From the NCBI GenBank assembly GCA_000827205.1, contig KN832562.1, positions 62,001-126,000 of the forward strand: a stretch of 64,000 bases of DNA. Direction: 5' to 3'. Numbering within the stretch: the first letter of the stretch is position 1; every line of letters starts with the position of its first letter. Below the pieces are notes generated by a model, which saw nothing but the letters and a program-made list of their open reading frames with translations, was not told the DNA's origin and did no database searches. Of the stretch, positions 23,965-35,437 are shown piece by piece. The stretch is from Plicaturopsis crispa FD-325 SS-3. Its lineage: Eukaryota; Basidiomycota; Agaricomycetes; Amylocorticiales; Amylocorticiaceae. The position numbers and the translations under genes were made by a program.

Positions 23965-24660
23965 GTCGTGACCTAGCAAGTGAAACGTTCAGAGGCGGCT
24001 CGTGCGGAAAGTCGAGGAAGGGGGGAAGTCAGCAAGGGGAATGTTCTGTATCGCCATCACGCATTGCGCTCGGGGGATTGACAGATTATGAACACATTCT
24101 AATCCTTCGAGCTATGGGCCACAGTAGAAAGGAAATAATGCACACCTTGCCTCTACGAAGCCAGACCTATAAGCACAAAATCTGTCAGCGTTGGCGAAAG
24201 GATTTCGACGGACGAGAAACAGAGTCAGAACATAGTTTGCGATCATTGGTTTTCACCGACAATAAATATATGGCATTATAGCCCATCATATAACGCTAGC
24301 GAAACAGGAAGACGCACTCACAAGCAGCTAGCACACGTCGACAAGTCAGAAAGAAAGTCAAGCAAGAAATCGAGACCGCGTCGTGCGAGGACGAATCGCA
24401 TGACATAAGCACAAGTTTCAAACTCAGCTACGCCTAAGGAAACATCTCGAGCTCGTCGTCGACAACGTCCTCCACGCCCTCCTCAAGGTTAGTCTCGTCA
24501 TTTTGTCTGCCCGGAATCCTGCCAACGAGCGTACACATCTGGATCGACTCACTGGAGGTTCAATGGACTTGCTGCGTTCAGTTGGCGGGGCTGGATGGCT
24601 TCCGTGCTCTTTGGATGACTCTGGCACGAAATTGGGAACTGATTTAATGCTACCTAGAAA

Positions 24661-25274
24661 ATGCCCACCCATCTCTCCAAGACTCGCAAGCACCGCGGCC
24701 ACGTATCGGCTGGTCACGGTCGTGTAGGAAAGCACCGCAAACATCCAGGAGGTCGTGGTCTTGCTGGTGGTCAGCACCACCACCGGTGCGTTCCTGTGTT
24801 TCCTGCGTATCGCCCGCGCAGAACTGACGTTCTGACAATTATGCAGAACCAACTTCGATAAGTACCATCCTGGTTACTTCGGTAAGGTTGGTATGCGCCG
24901 CTTCCACCTCACGCGGAACGCGCTATGGAACCCTATAATCAACGTCGACAAGCTCTGGTCGCTTGTACCTGCAGAGGAGAAGAAGGATCTGACGGAGGAC
25001 TCGGAGGTTGTGCCAGTCATTGACACACTCCGCCACGGGTACGGGAAAGTGCTAGGCAACGGACAGTGAGTCTTGTGCACAGCTCCGGCTACCGGACCCT
25101 CCACTGACCGTGCACTACCAGATTGCCCAAATTGCCTTTCATTGTAAAAGCACGATTTGTCTCTGCCAAGGCCGAGTACGTCACATCCTCTTTTCGTCCA
25201 GTGCATGTGGGACTCATTACGATTACAGGGCAAAGATCAAGGAGGCTGGCGGTGTCGTTTCGCTGGTGGCTTGA
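24661..25274 (+). CDS. RPL28: 60S ribosomal protein uL15 (RPL27a/RPL28)
   Basis: Component of the large cytosolic ribosomal subunit. Four exons (24661-24785, 24847-25065, 25122-25175, 25229-25274) total 444 nt, 147 residues, the usual size. The N-terminus [20 protein letters not shown], the [17 protein letters not shown] block, [13 protein letters not shown], the [14 protein letters not shown] segment and the C-terminal [14 protein letters not shown] are all typical. Introns interrupt the protein as in many highly expressed fungal ribosomal genes. The 700 bp between this start and the divergent RPB11 start holds no other recognisable gene; I could not confirm an intronic snoRNA. Confidence 0.96.
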
Positions 25275-25651
25275 GCTTTCGTGTACTTCCATTTTCTTTT
25301 TGCATCTCATTATCCCCATGTTATTCTACATGACTGCAAATACGCGCTATGCCCATGCCCATCAGCCTTCATGCTCCATGAGCTCTATTCCGCTCCGATG
25401 CCATTCCGCTCCCTGAACGAAAACCCTTTCGTGGTAGCCCCGAGCGTTTAACCTGAACTTCCTGGGATGAAACAGCTTGTGCGAGACGCGGAAACTGCGG
25501 ACAAGGGAAAAGCTATAAATTCGCGTGGCAGAGGTTAAAATTAGACGTCGGATGCAATAGTGGGTTTGGCAGTCGGTCATACGCGGACGCGGACGGCGCC
25601 AGACTTGTACTTGCTTCTTGTTTCTTTACCACCATCTCCTCTGCTGCCACA

Positions 25652-27698
25652 ATGCCATCTGCATGGTGTACGTTCTGTTGCAGTCTTATCTTGTTTCCGA
25701 CTTGACACAAAAATACAGATCGTGCTCAGTATCCGTCATGGGATCGCCTGCGCAGAATGCACACTACACCGTTTATTGCCCGCCCTGACAGTAACACTGC
25801 AGCAGCAGCTGTCGCTATGCACAACGCAGACCAGGACGTTGTCATAAACATGGGCGATCTTACTGACAAAGATGTCAAGAAGCAGCAGGACCCATTGTTC
25901 GGTCCAAATATCGGTGTCGTCAGTGCAGGCCCCGAGTGGGCTGACATTAACGATAAGAAAGCTGCTATCGACCAGCTCTCGCCCGATATCGTCAAGGCCT
26001 GGATAGAAAGGAGCAAGGAGGTGCGTAACGGTCCACGCTGACTTCGTGCGCATGAAATTCAACTGGACGAATTATCGTGGTCAGGCTTCACACCCAACAA
26101 CTACCCTTCAGGCGCTGGTCAATCTTAGACGACCTTCTCTTCGCCTTTCCCCGCTCGCAATGGACGATACAGATGATCCTGACCGTGCAGACTTTCGTCA
26201 TCATCATGGCCTCGAATTCGAATACGACTGTGATGCCCCTAAGTGCGGCATCTACGTACACGTCCTCCTTGCACCAGATCATCCGCTGGCGGATCCCAAA
26301 GGTGCACTAGAGAAGGGAGGTTTACAAAGAGTTCTGGTATTCGAATCGGTCGTTGAGGGTGGCTTTGGGAAGATCTTGAAGCTCGCCCAGGGCGCGACGC
26401 TCGAACTGGGTCGGTTCGAAGACACTCCGGATAGTGCCGCCGCCGGGCCACATCCGGTTGATAATTCCGCTGTGCCTACTGATCCAACTACCTCAGTCGA
26501 GGGTACATCAGGGCGGCAAGACCGCCGACGCCGGTTCACAAACTTCCACTTCGGGCGTCGCACAGACGGCAACCATTCCGTATCGGGGCCCGCTCTTGCT
26601 GTTCTCGACGGCGAGGTTGGGGCGCACGAAAAGGACAAGGCAGAGCACAATGACGGCGACGGCGGTGTCAAAGTCACGATTAGACTCGCCGCACTCGATC
26701 AGGAGGGAAAGGAACTGCCATCTCCCAATGAGCAAATCACCTATCTCCACGTGGTCCGATACGGAACTCGTAACACTGATGAAGGTGAGGATAGCCGTCC
26801 TTGGGTCGTGAAAGTCGTCAAACGCGAAGCTACGGTGAGTACCAGTGTATCTCTCATCTGTCGGATGTCAGCTGAGCGTGCTACAGATCGGTGTACACAC
26901 GTTTCATCTGCATGAAATTTACGGTCTATCATCTCAATCGTCTGCTCCGTCGGCACATTTGCCCCCCACAGCCCCAGCGCCAAGCTCGCCCACTACTTAC
27001 CCACCCACTGCAGCATCAGCGCCGACACAACACCAGGACGAGGTGTCATCAGAATGTCTCTTGTGTCTTTCCTCGCCACGCGAAGTTGTCCTTCTCCCGT
27101 GCCGTCACCTGGTCGCATGTAAAGAATGCGCCATCAACATGGTCGAGTTCGGCGCTGGTGGGGCGATTGTGCACAACGACAGCGAAACTGGCGGGGATGG
27201 GGACGCGTCCGGTGCCGGCGGATCCTCTGCCGACGCCGCCATCCCAGCACCTGTAGTAGCCGCACCGGCGAACCCGCGGAGGAAAAGGAAGGCAAAGGGC
27301 TGGTTCTGTCCTGTCTGTCGTCAACGTACGTGCGCTCGATCCATTCTTTGGGGATAATGCTGATTCTCGCCTCTCACGTAGCTTATACATCTCTCTTGCG
27401 TATCACTACCACGCCTCCGGAGAAAGAGGCTGTTCCTGAGCCTGAACCCGTTGCTGCGGCAGACGACGCGACGGGCGAGCAGGGAATTCCGCTGCCCGCG
27501 TCTACACCCTCCACGCGTGCAGGGCTGTCCTCCCTCCGCCCAAATTTCCTTCGTAACATCTCGCGCAGCACCACCACGTCACGTCCCGCCACAGCACAAA
27601 CCCAACAGTCGACGACCGAGCCTGCACTGCCTGCGCCCAGTGTGCCGCCCGATCTCGAGCGCGGAGAGGCCGCGCCTTCCATATCACCGTCCTCGTAG
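25652..27698 (+). CDS. Mahogunin-like RING-type E3 ubiquitin ligase
   Basis: Probable ubiquitin ligase of the MGRN1/RNF157 type. Five exons (25652-25667, 25719-26020, 26085-26834, 26887-27325, 27382-27698) total 1824 nt, 607 residues. The substrate-binding half shows LQALVNLRRPSLRLSPL, EFEYDCDAPKCGIYVHV, and, before the RING, VHTFHLHEIYGL, the counterpart of the animal LLQEIYGI segment. The RING reads CLLC...LPCRHLVACKEC...CPVC (C3HC4). Between its sixth and seventh zinc ligands lies an insertion of about 50 residues rich in Gly, Ala, Ser and Asp, much longer than normal. The C-terminal 100 residues are Ser/Thr/Pro-rich. The first two exons (MPSAWYRAQYPSWDRL..., about 106 residues) are not recognisable; they join in phase to exon 3 but could belong to a separate small gene. 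Confidence 0.85.
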
Positions 27699-28013
27699 GG
27701 TGCTTTCTTATTATGCGTCGTCTGTTATGGACCGCGGATTAGGAGGGGTGTGCTGTATGTACGATTCGTGGATAGCCCGGGTTTTTCTTGTATGTTCTTT
27801 TGTCTGTGCCAGTAATGTGTGTGACGTTCATACCTACCATGTACATGTGCTCGGTGTGTTATATAGTATGCTGTCGACTCTTACACTACAATATGTCTTC
27901 ACGTTCGGACGCTGCCTCTTCGAGGATTACAATCAACATAAATTCAAGTTTACAAGATTGCAATAAGGAATATGCATCAAGTGCGAGTATCCGATTAATG
28001 TCCAGCAGGCAGT

Positions 28014-28703
28014 TTACTGCATTTTGCGCGCCATGGCCGCGTATTGGACGGTCCCCTGCCACCAGGCGAGGAACGCCAGGCTGAGAACACCATGGAGCCC
28101 GCCCCATAAGATCTCCGGCGTGAACTTGAAGCTACAGGAGTGTTAGCTATATAGACCAGTCTCCGTCAACATGAATGTATAGCACTTACGACTCTAACAA
28201 GGGTCCAAAGCTGTGTGGGATGAACCGTGGCGTCTGGATGAGGATGGTGGAGCAGACGCTATGGTACAGACACAGGCCGATGGCGAACGCGCGCTTCCCA
28301 GGCAAGAATTCTAGATATCATGAACGGTGAGTATATGCGTCGCCACAGCCCAACCAAAATGCTCACCAGGCAAGCTGAAGCAAAGGAACGCTGTCGCGCA
28401 GGACCCTGCCACGAGTGCAGCGTAGAGCTGCGTGCCAGTGATAACAACTAATCAGAAACTCGCATGCATGCATTCAGCCAAACCACATACCTTGAGAATG
28501 ACAAGGGTCGTGTTGTTGAGCTGCAGGAATGGGAGGCTCGCTGGCGACCAGAGACCCTGAATGGCCAAGGGTATCTCGAGAGCGACGTGGAGCAAGAACA
28601 CGACCGACCTGCCCAATTGCAACAATCAGCGTCGGGACTTCAGAGACAGGACGTGTCTGTAGACTCACAAAGGGCTACGAGCTGCAATGGCCTGCTGCGA
28701 CAT
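28014..28703 (-). CDS. Small polytopic membrane protein, unknown function
   Basis: Five exons (28669-28703, 28491-28608, 28367-28427, 28190-28310, 28014-28131) total 453 nt, 150 residues. No family is recognised with confidence, but the frame is plainly coding: all five junctions keep phase. Four hydrophobic segments can be seen: SVVFLLHVALEIPLAIQGLW, LYAALVAGSCATAFLCF, AFAIGLCLYHSVCSTILI and LHGVLSLAFLAWWQGTVQY. Loop residues PFLQLNNTT, EFLPGKRA and RFIPHSFGP look constrained. The arrangement suggests a small integral membrane protein of four helices with both ends on the same side. The gene converges on the RING ligase with about 315 bp between stops. Confidence 0.78.
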
Positions 28704-31700
28704 GACGGTAAGAGTTCAAGAGGGCTTATCGTCGTGTGCCGCGAGCCCGCCGTCGACGTGTGTGCATTTCACATCAAATCTATTCTGCCAGTGGCGTGCG
28801 GACCTGGCCCTTGATATCACCGGACGCGTACACCGCCAACTGTCCGAAACAGCGAGTCCAGCTGAAAAATTCAGCTATAGACAATAAAAATGATCAGCTC
28901 GGTTCAGCATGGGTGCAGCCGGTCATCACCGGGATTGTTAGACAATGAAATTATCTAAGAGCCACATGTATTCACGCAGCTGCGAGCAAACAAGGGCCCC
29001 GCTTATGACCTCGGGGAATAGCTGTTATTCGTCCGGTCCCATGTCGGCTCCAGCTGCGCGGTCAGATTTTGCGTTCAGCTCTTGACCAGACGTCTCCGGG
29101 CCCAATTTTGCGAAAACCACCAAGTTCAAATAGAGCTGCCCTAAACCACTCGGGTTACACCCGCGACGGACCGACTCTTTGTGCTCTTGTGCTTTTTGTC
29201 TCTCACCACCATCACGTCTCCTGCGTCTTGCCCTCCCCGCCATGCAATGTCGCTGTGTGCTGTACGCTGCGTGCAAAGCGCCCCCGACCAAGGTTATGCC
29301 CACACCACTTGGCCTCTCGGATTTGCGCTGTACGTTGCGCAGTTTGCGGTCTAACAACTTGCTCGCGCGCGCTAACACTGGCATTCTCAGATTTAGAATG
29401 TGTTTGTCTGCCCCGCATCCTCTTGTACTGGTACGTCTACGATCTATGTTGTGCTCTATCCTTTCTGACCACAACATTCTTTTAGTCAGGTAGTTGTCTG
29501 ACGACACGGACCACATGAAATGTACATAGCGGGCGGACATCTCCAGTGGAAGGGACTAGGCCGGCATGCAGGTGGGGTGAGTTCTTTATCACGATGTGCA
29601 TCACAGGAAGAAATTAGCTTGCTTACATGTAGATCCCCACCGCGCGGTCGGTCAACATAACCGTTCACGTCGAGTGGGAGCCGTATCTGACCACGTTGAA
29701 TGATGATTGGTTTACCAGTGAGTTCTATCATCATGCATTGCAGACTCTTCAAGAATTAAGAATGACTTTTGTCGCATGGGAAACACACACAAGGTCCACT
29801 GGTTCCTCCGCGACGCTAGTAAGTATTTATCTACGGTTTCGATGCTACATTTCGCGCAGTAGCATACATCGTTGTACTTAGTTAGTATCATTTGCAAATA
29901 TATCTGATTTTATTCATAATTTAAATGCACGCTTTCAGGCCCCAGATTGTACAGGAAAATTCAGCAAACCGCTTTCTTAGATATTACAGCCTAACAGGTG
30001 TCGACACAGAATCTTACCAGGTCTTTCAAAGGCTGGTACTCAGCTAGAGCTGGCACCACCGTGCTGCCATTTTCTGATGAAACTGGCAGCCAGCTGAGGA
30101 CCACCCGCAAATCAGACGATGGACATCAGCAAAAAGGCCGGCCGCGGACAAGGCTAGGGAAGGTCAGGTAACCCCTGTAATCCGGGCCCAGGCTGGTACC
30201 GTCTGGGAAGGCCATGGAAGGTGGCGTCGGGCTGGTAGCACGCTTGGATGATTGGACCAGTCAAGAGGCGAACGAAAGTGAAATCGCCGACCCTATGCCT
30301 CCATGATTGGTAAGCTCATGCACTGCTTCATAGTGGTTAAGTGACCGGGGTCCTGTATCGGCGAGTTTCGTTGGCCCTTGCGTCGAGTTTTGCACGGCGA
30401 CATTTTGACTATATTACCTGCTCATAAAAATTTCACTCGTGCTTGCAGTGGTCCGAACTCCATAGGTCCAGATAAAATTTGAGACCAAAAAGACTCAGTA
30501 TGGTATAGATATTCCTCAAACTGTTTATCGAGAGAAACGCTTGAGAGAAACCGTGAGAATCTTTTTCGTTCACGCGTCAAGACGCGTCGCGTTATTTTCT
30601 GCGGTGGCGCGAAATCTTGCTTGCTCGTACTGTTGAGAATACATGGTCCAGCTCGTTTTTGCTACTGCTCTCTCGGGGCTTTGACTGTGCTAGCATGCCT
30701 GTACTGCTCTGAGACACGGGGGCTTATTTTCTAAGGCTCAGCTCGAGTGAATACTTAATATGCTGCTGCTAAACAGTCATTTCTGCAAGTTTGGCATGTG
30801 TTCTCGTGATATCGGATCGGTTTGAGCATATTTAGGTTGTAGTACTCATAGGAATCACTCCTTGAGTACCTCGTTCACCTTCAGAGTGGTCCATGGTACA
30901 AAATGTCACATACCTGGGTTGTAGTAGACACGGACAAGGCTGTAGGAAAGGGTAGATCTCGGGCACTGGCAGCTCATTGTCCTTGTGATTTGAGGGGTGT
31001 CTAACATTCAGATCTCTCTATCCATATACCGAACAGAGTTTCAGATGCGCAGAATAGCGTTTGAGCTCGAAATCGTGGAGAACGAACATCTACGGTGACC
31101 GCTGTCTGTAGCTCATCATGTAATCCTATTTATCTTACTTACTACGGCACTCGGGGCCTCCTTATTTTGGGGACCTCTTTACATGAACCTATACATGCCA
31201 ACAAAAATCGATTTACAGAGAAAGAGCAAGAAATGAGGGAGAAACAGCCCAAACTGTTTATAAATCTTCGAAACAGTGCGGAAAATCATGAAAAAGTGCT
31301 TGGTCGGGGTCCTCGGAGGCATAGGGTCGGCGATTTCACTTTCGTTCGCCTCTTGGGACCAGTCTTGCGCAGGATTATATTGCAGCTGACCGCCTGCTAA
31401 GTCCCTTATATTGTTCCTGTCCGACTGTTATGCAGCTTATATTGCTATTATCTGGCTGCTATACTCGACCGCCGATTTCGCAAAGGTCAAGTTCGCGACG
31501 AGGCTACGTCACCGCCCTTGTTGATTGCACGTGATGAACTCGCCGGCCAATCACATCGCACGATTCACCTCCTCACCCTCCCTGCGTCCTCCCTTCGTCC
31601 TCCACTCTCTCAGCCCTATAAGTAGGGACCAACTTCAAATCGACTTGTCAATTTCTTTCTTCCTTTCCCCCACCATCTCCCTGCCATTAGGCCCCGAATT

Positions 31701-33082
31701 TCTTTCCTCTCTCGCTCGGGGCCACATGTGGCCGCGCAGGCCCACAACTCCTCACGAACGCGATAGTCGGATGCCGTGCTGAGTTTCTCAGCTTCGGTAT
31801 CCGCCCGCTCCCCTTTCTCGGTGCTCGCGGCCCTTCCCTGTCCCTGAGTCTCCCGGTATCCTCGTTATGTCGCCGCCCGCAGGCTCTGCGGGCTGCGACG
31901 CTGGCCCTCGACCCACCGCTCTCACAGCCCCTGGAGGTCGATCCCTCCTCGTTGGCGGTGTACGATTCAATCGTGGCAAGCTCCATTCAGTGCTTCCGAA
32001 CGTCTGCGTGTCCAACAACGCCAGCAATGCGGGCCTCAATGGCGCGTCGCGTCATATCGCGGTATGTGCATTCCCTGATATCGCGGATATGACGGACCTA
32101 ATTTAATTAGAGCTGGCATACTTGTACCCAGCGTCGGGAGTACTCCCCGCCTCCCGCGTAACTTGGCCCACCGCGTAGCATCCCCGCATGTACGTTATAA
32201 CAGCTTTGTCTGCGCACAACGTGAGTTATCCCTGACTACATCGTTTCGTCTTTTCTAACGGGTCGTATCTCTAGCGTTTTGGCCTTGCATCAATATTGAC
32301 GTTCGGTAAGCCACCGCATGTTATCATTATGTGCTTGTACTAACATGTTTCGTTGCAGCGCCTTCCCCGGGCTCACCACGCATCGCGTCAACCTCGCTTC
32401 AAGCCGCATCCTTCTGGAGGCATCCCCTTCACCCACCGCCGCCACCATGCCCGTTCTCGACCGTCTTAGCGGTTGCACTCCCACTGCGGCGAGGCGTCTA
32501 CGATCGGCACTCGCATGCGCGGTGTCCGCCCTTCTTTTTGTAGCCCTCATGTGTAGTGTACTAGTTCTAATATATCTGTTTTGCTTTCATCTGTGCCTTG
32601 TCTTGGCTTAAGTGATTTCGAGAAGCTGCCTGGCTACGGCCAGCTGGCCTGCTATCCGATGGCCTGCCTTAGGCAGCCTTATATGAGCTTACCAGGCAAT
32701 ATATGACGTACCGGGCTGGTCAACTTCACCGGGCTGGTAAGACCTTGTAGCAGATTGTGAAATACAAGTGACGACTTTTTGGTCTTATATTATTGGTCAC
32801 CAGCCTGGTACATCTGGTACCTATTGTCCGTCTTATATTCGCATATATTCAGGTCTACGGCGCCGGCCTTTTTGCTGATGGAAACATCCGGTCTCGGAAT
32901 CGGATGCAGCTGGTTACAAGCTGGGGGAAAAATGGCGGTGTACGCATGGGAGCCTCTCGAAAACGGTTGCAACAGGCAGTGGCAATGACATACACTAGCA
33001 TACACGGGAGTACATGCAGAGGTAGATACAGTCTACTGCGCGAAAATAGGACAAGCTGTGTACAAGAAATTAGTAGAGTCGC
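28704..33082. other. Long gene-poor, repeat-bearing stretch
   Basis: About 4.4 kb without a convincing gene. It contains a perfect 40-bp inverted repeat about 1 kb apart (30263-30302 and 31315-31354), and copies of GGCTGGT(A/C) near 30040, 30190, 30230, 32710 and 32730 with the inverted form near 32808. Around 31610-32600 there is a TATA-like ctataagtag at 31616 followed by a pyrimidine-rich leader and an open frame of 79 codons (31867-32106, MSPPAGSAGCDAGPRP...), then a donor-like GTATGTG; the frame has no recognisable domain. The most economical reading is a nest of decayed DNA-type elements carrying or flanking a spurious or lineage-specific transcript. Confidence 0.45.
30263..31354. repeat. 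Perfect 40-bp inverted repeat pair flanking about 1 kb
   Basis: Bases 30263-30302 are the exact reverse complement of 31315-31354; the arms are separated by 1,012 bp. The core reads aagaggcgaacgaaagtgaa on the left arm. Just inside, ccggggtcct (near 30345) and tcggggtcct (near 31304) recur in the same orientation, so the structure is not a simple hairpin. The interior has no transposase frame. A non-autonomous foldback or MITE-like insertion is the likeliest origin; target-site duplications were not resolved. Confidence 0.6.
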
Positions 33083-35056
33083 CTAATCTTCATCCACTTC
33101 ATCGTCTCCGCCCACCGAGCTGCCCCCGCCGCCCAAACCAATACGCGGACCGAAAGCCTCCACAGCATCTATATCCCTCTGTAGATCCAAATCTTCCTCA
33201 CCAATCGCGTTCTCGGGATTGACGAACCCTCTCAACCGGCCCACCTCCCTGCGCAGCTTCGCAATCTCCTCATCCCGCCTGTCCACGCGCGCTTTCAGCT
33301 GACGGATGTAGTCATTGCCACACATGAGCAGCTGGAGCTTGCTGACACCTTTATTCGGCCCCTCGCCCGCTTTGGGGGGACCGCGCGGAGGCAGCGCACC
33401 GGGCAGGATGGGTTCGTCGGGGAAATTCTCATCCGATGGGAGAGGAACGGGAGGTATAAGCCCACGCAGGTCATCGAAGGTCGTCTTCAGCGAATCGCGT
33501 CGTTTCTGTTCTGCAGCTTTGTGTGAGGTCTTGCGGATGGGCATAGACTGGCCTTGTAAGGCAGAAGGCCCTGGATTGGGCGACACGTTCCCAGCTGCAA
33601 CACATTGTCTATTAAAAACGAGCGGGGGCAGTCATGGGATGCGTGCACGTACCAGGAAGAATCGACTTCAAACTGGGGCTGCCTAGAGGAGCCGCAGAAT
33701 TTTTTTTACCGGGCTTGCCCCGAGGATGCAGCTCGGCCGTGGATACCTTCGGCCGTGCTGGTCCTTTTCCTTTCGTACTACCGCTCACAGCAGGAGTAAG
33801 AGGGGCCAGACCGCTATCCAACCCGAGTCGTCCAAGGTTCATGATGCTGGCCGGGGTGACCGGTGTTAGTTGTGGACTCGATTGAGAGGATGGCATGCTG
33901 GTCGACGCCGACGCTGAATTATTCGACGGCGGAGCGGGTGGTGGCATTGACAGGTCTACCGGAGAAGGCGTGTCTCCTGCAGCGGTGCTCCCCCTCCTCG
34001 GCCGCCCTGAACGCATCAGAGGTGTAGAACTCGCGGATTTTGACCCGCGCGAGCTCTTTTTGGCAGCGGCCATCGGATTAGTCGGACGGATAGCAGGAGA
34101 TTGTCGCTTGCGGGAGGGCTTTCCCGACATGTCGTCACTGCTGGGCGACGCCGTACGCTTGTTATGCGAGGACTGCTGCCGTGATGACGGTGGAGGAACG
34201 GGATGTTGTTGGGCGCCGAGCCATGGGCTAGTGAGTGGCGACATGTCGAAGTCGATTTCAGAGGAAGAAGGGACCGGGAGGTGGGGACTGTTGAAAGCGA
34301 TGTGTGCGGGAGCTGAAGCCGACCCATGCCCGTAGTGCGCATGGCTAGGATGGCCCTGCGTGTCCATACCATGTCCGCCGTATCCGTGATGCTGAGGAGA
34401 GTCCGAATACTGCAGAATCATGGGGGAAACGTAGTCATTTGTTGGCTGTGGCCGCAATTCTGACGATGAGCCTAAGGGTAAAGCGTTAGACAGGGGACCT
34501 TTTCTTTGTAGATGAAAGAGTGCTAGCCTGGAGTCGGGAGACCATGGAAGTGGGTGGAGTCCCTGGCCGGTTCTCTGGCACCGTCAGGAGTGCTTCCAGG
34601 AGTCTGACCACTTATGAGGGCGATCTACGCACAGCACCATTAGTGCCATTGTTTTACGCTTGAACAGTGCGAGGAACCCAGGGGACGAACCTGCTGCTGG
34701 AATATCTGATTTTGGAGCTGTTGTAGCTGCTGAAGTTGGTTGAGCTTGAACTGCTGTTCGAGCAGCAGCTGAGGTGAGGAGTACTGCGATTGGGGGGAGA
34801 GTGACTGTTGTCCGTCGACGCCCTGCATGGCCATCATGTTTCCAAGGATTTCCGTCTGGATCTGGATATTTTCTTGGTTGACATGCTGGACACTGTCCTG
34901 CAGCATATGCGCCTGGCCTCCATTGAAGAGGTTATTGAGCTGCTGCTGGACATCGGCCAGTCTCTGCTCTGCGTGATCTGCATTGCCGAGTTCATGAGGG
35001 AAGAACGAGGAGAGAAAGTCCTTGTGCTGCTGGAGATCTTGTCCGTCGCTGTCCAT
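33083..35056 (-). CDS. bHLH transcription factor with extended loop
   Basis: Nuclear DNA-binding regulator. Exons 34691-35056, 34543-34624, 33653-34471 and 33083-33594 total 1779 nt, 592 residues. The N-terminal 120 residues are Gln-rich (LQQLQQLQNQIFQQQ) and a long Ser/Pro/His-rich region follows, with basic patches. The bHLH lies near the C-terminus: basic region SHKAAEQKRRDSLK with His-Glu-Arg at the three base-contacting positions, expected to read a CACGTG-type E-box, helix 1 FDDLRGLIPPV, a loop of about 40 residues rich in Pro and Gly, then helix 2 GVSKLQLLMCGNDYIRQLKA running on into a leucine-zipper-like RDEEIAKLRREVGRLRGF. The end is very acidic (DDEVDED). The second intron may use a GT at 34542 or a GC donor 15 bp further; both keep the frame. 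Targets are unknown. Confidence 0.88.
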
Positions 35057-35437
35057 CGGATTGTCGAGAGGAAGAAGACTTCAAGACGAAAACCACGAGC
35101 GCAAGAGGAAAAAGTAAAAGGCTTTCTGCAGGTTTCTGCCTCTCGGGAATGCTTCGGACCAACTGCTTATAACCGTCCAGTCCAGCACATTATTTAATTT
35201 TGGCAGCCCGATCCGAGTTCCGATTGGTCCCTCAATCCCCGCGTATAGATGCTCATACTTAGAACCGTGAATTGGAAATGAAGGTATGGTTCGCGACAAA
35301 GTCTGCCTACATGAGATTGTACATAGGATGCTAGGGTATAGAATGTGTAGTCCAACGTATGTGATGAAAGGATAAATCCAAATAAATAGCGGGAAAAATC
35401 AATACAGTGCTTACTATCCAACACGAAACCACCACCC

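Noticed and set aside
29025-29540. 171-codon minus-strand frame opposite a plus-strand frame
   Set aside because: Both strands are open over the same GC-rich segment, there is no domain or promoter logic, and neither shows coding-like residue bias.
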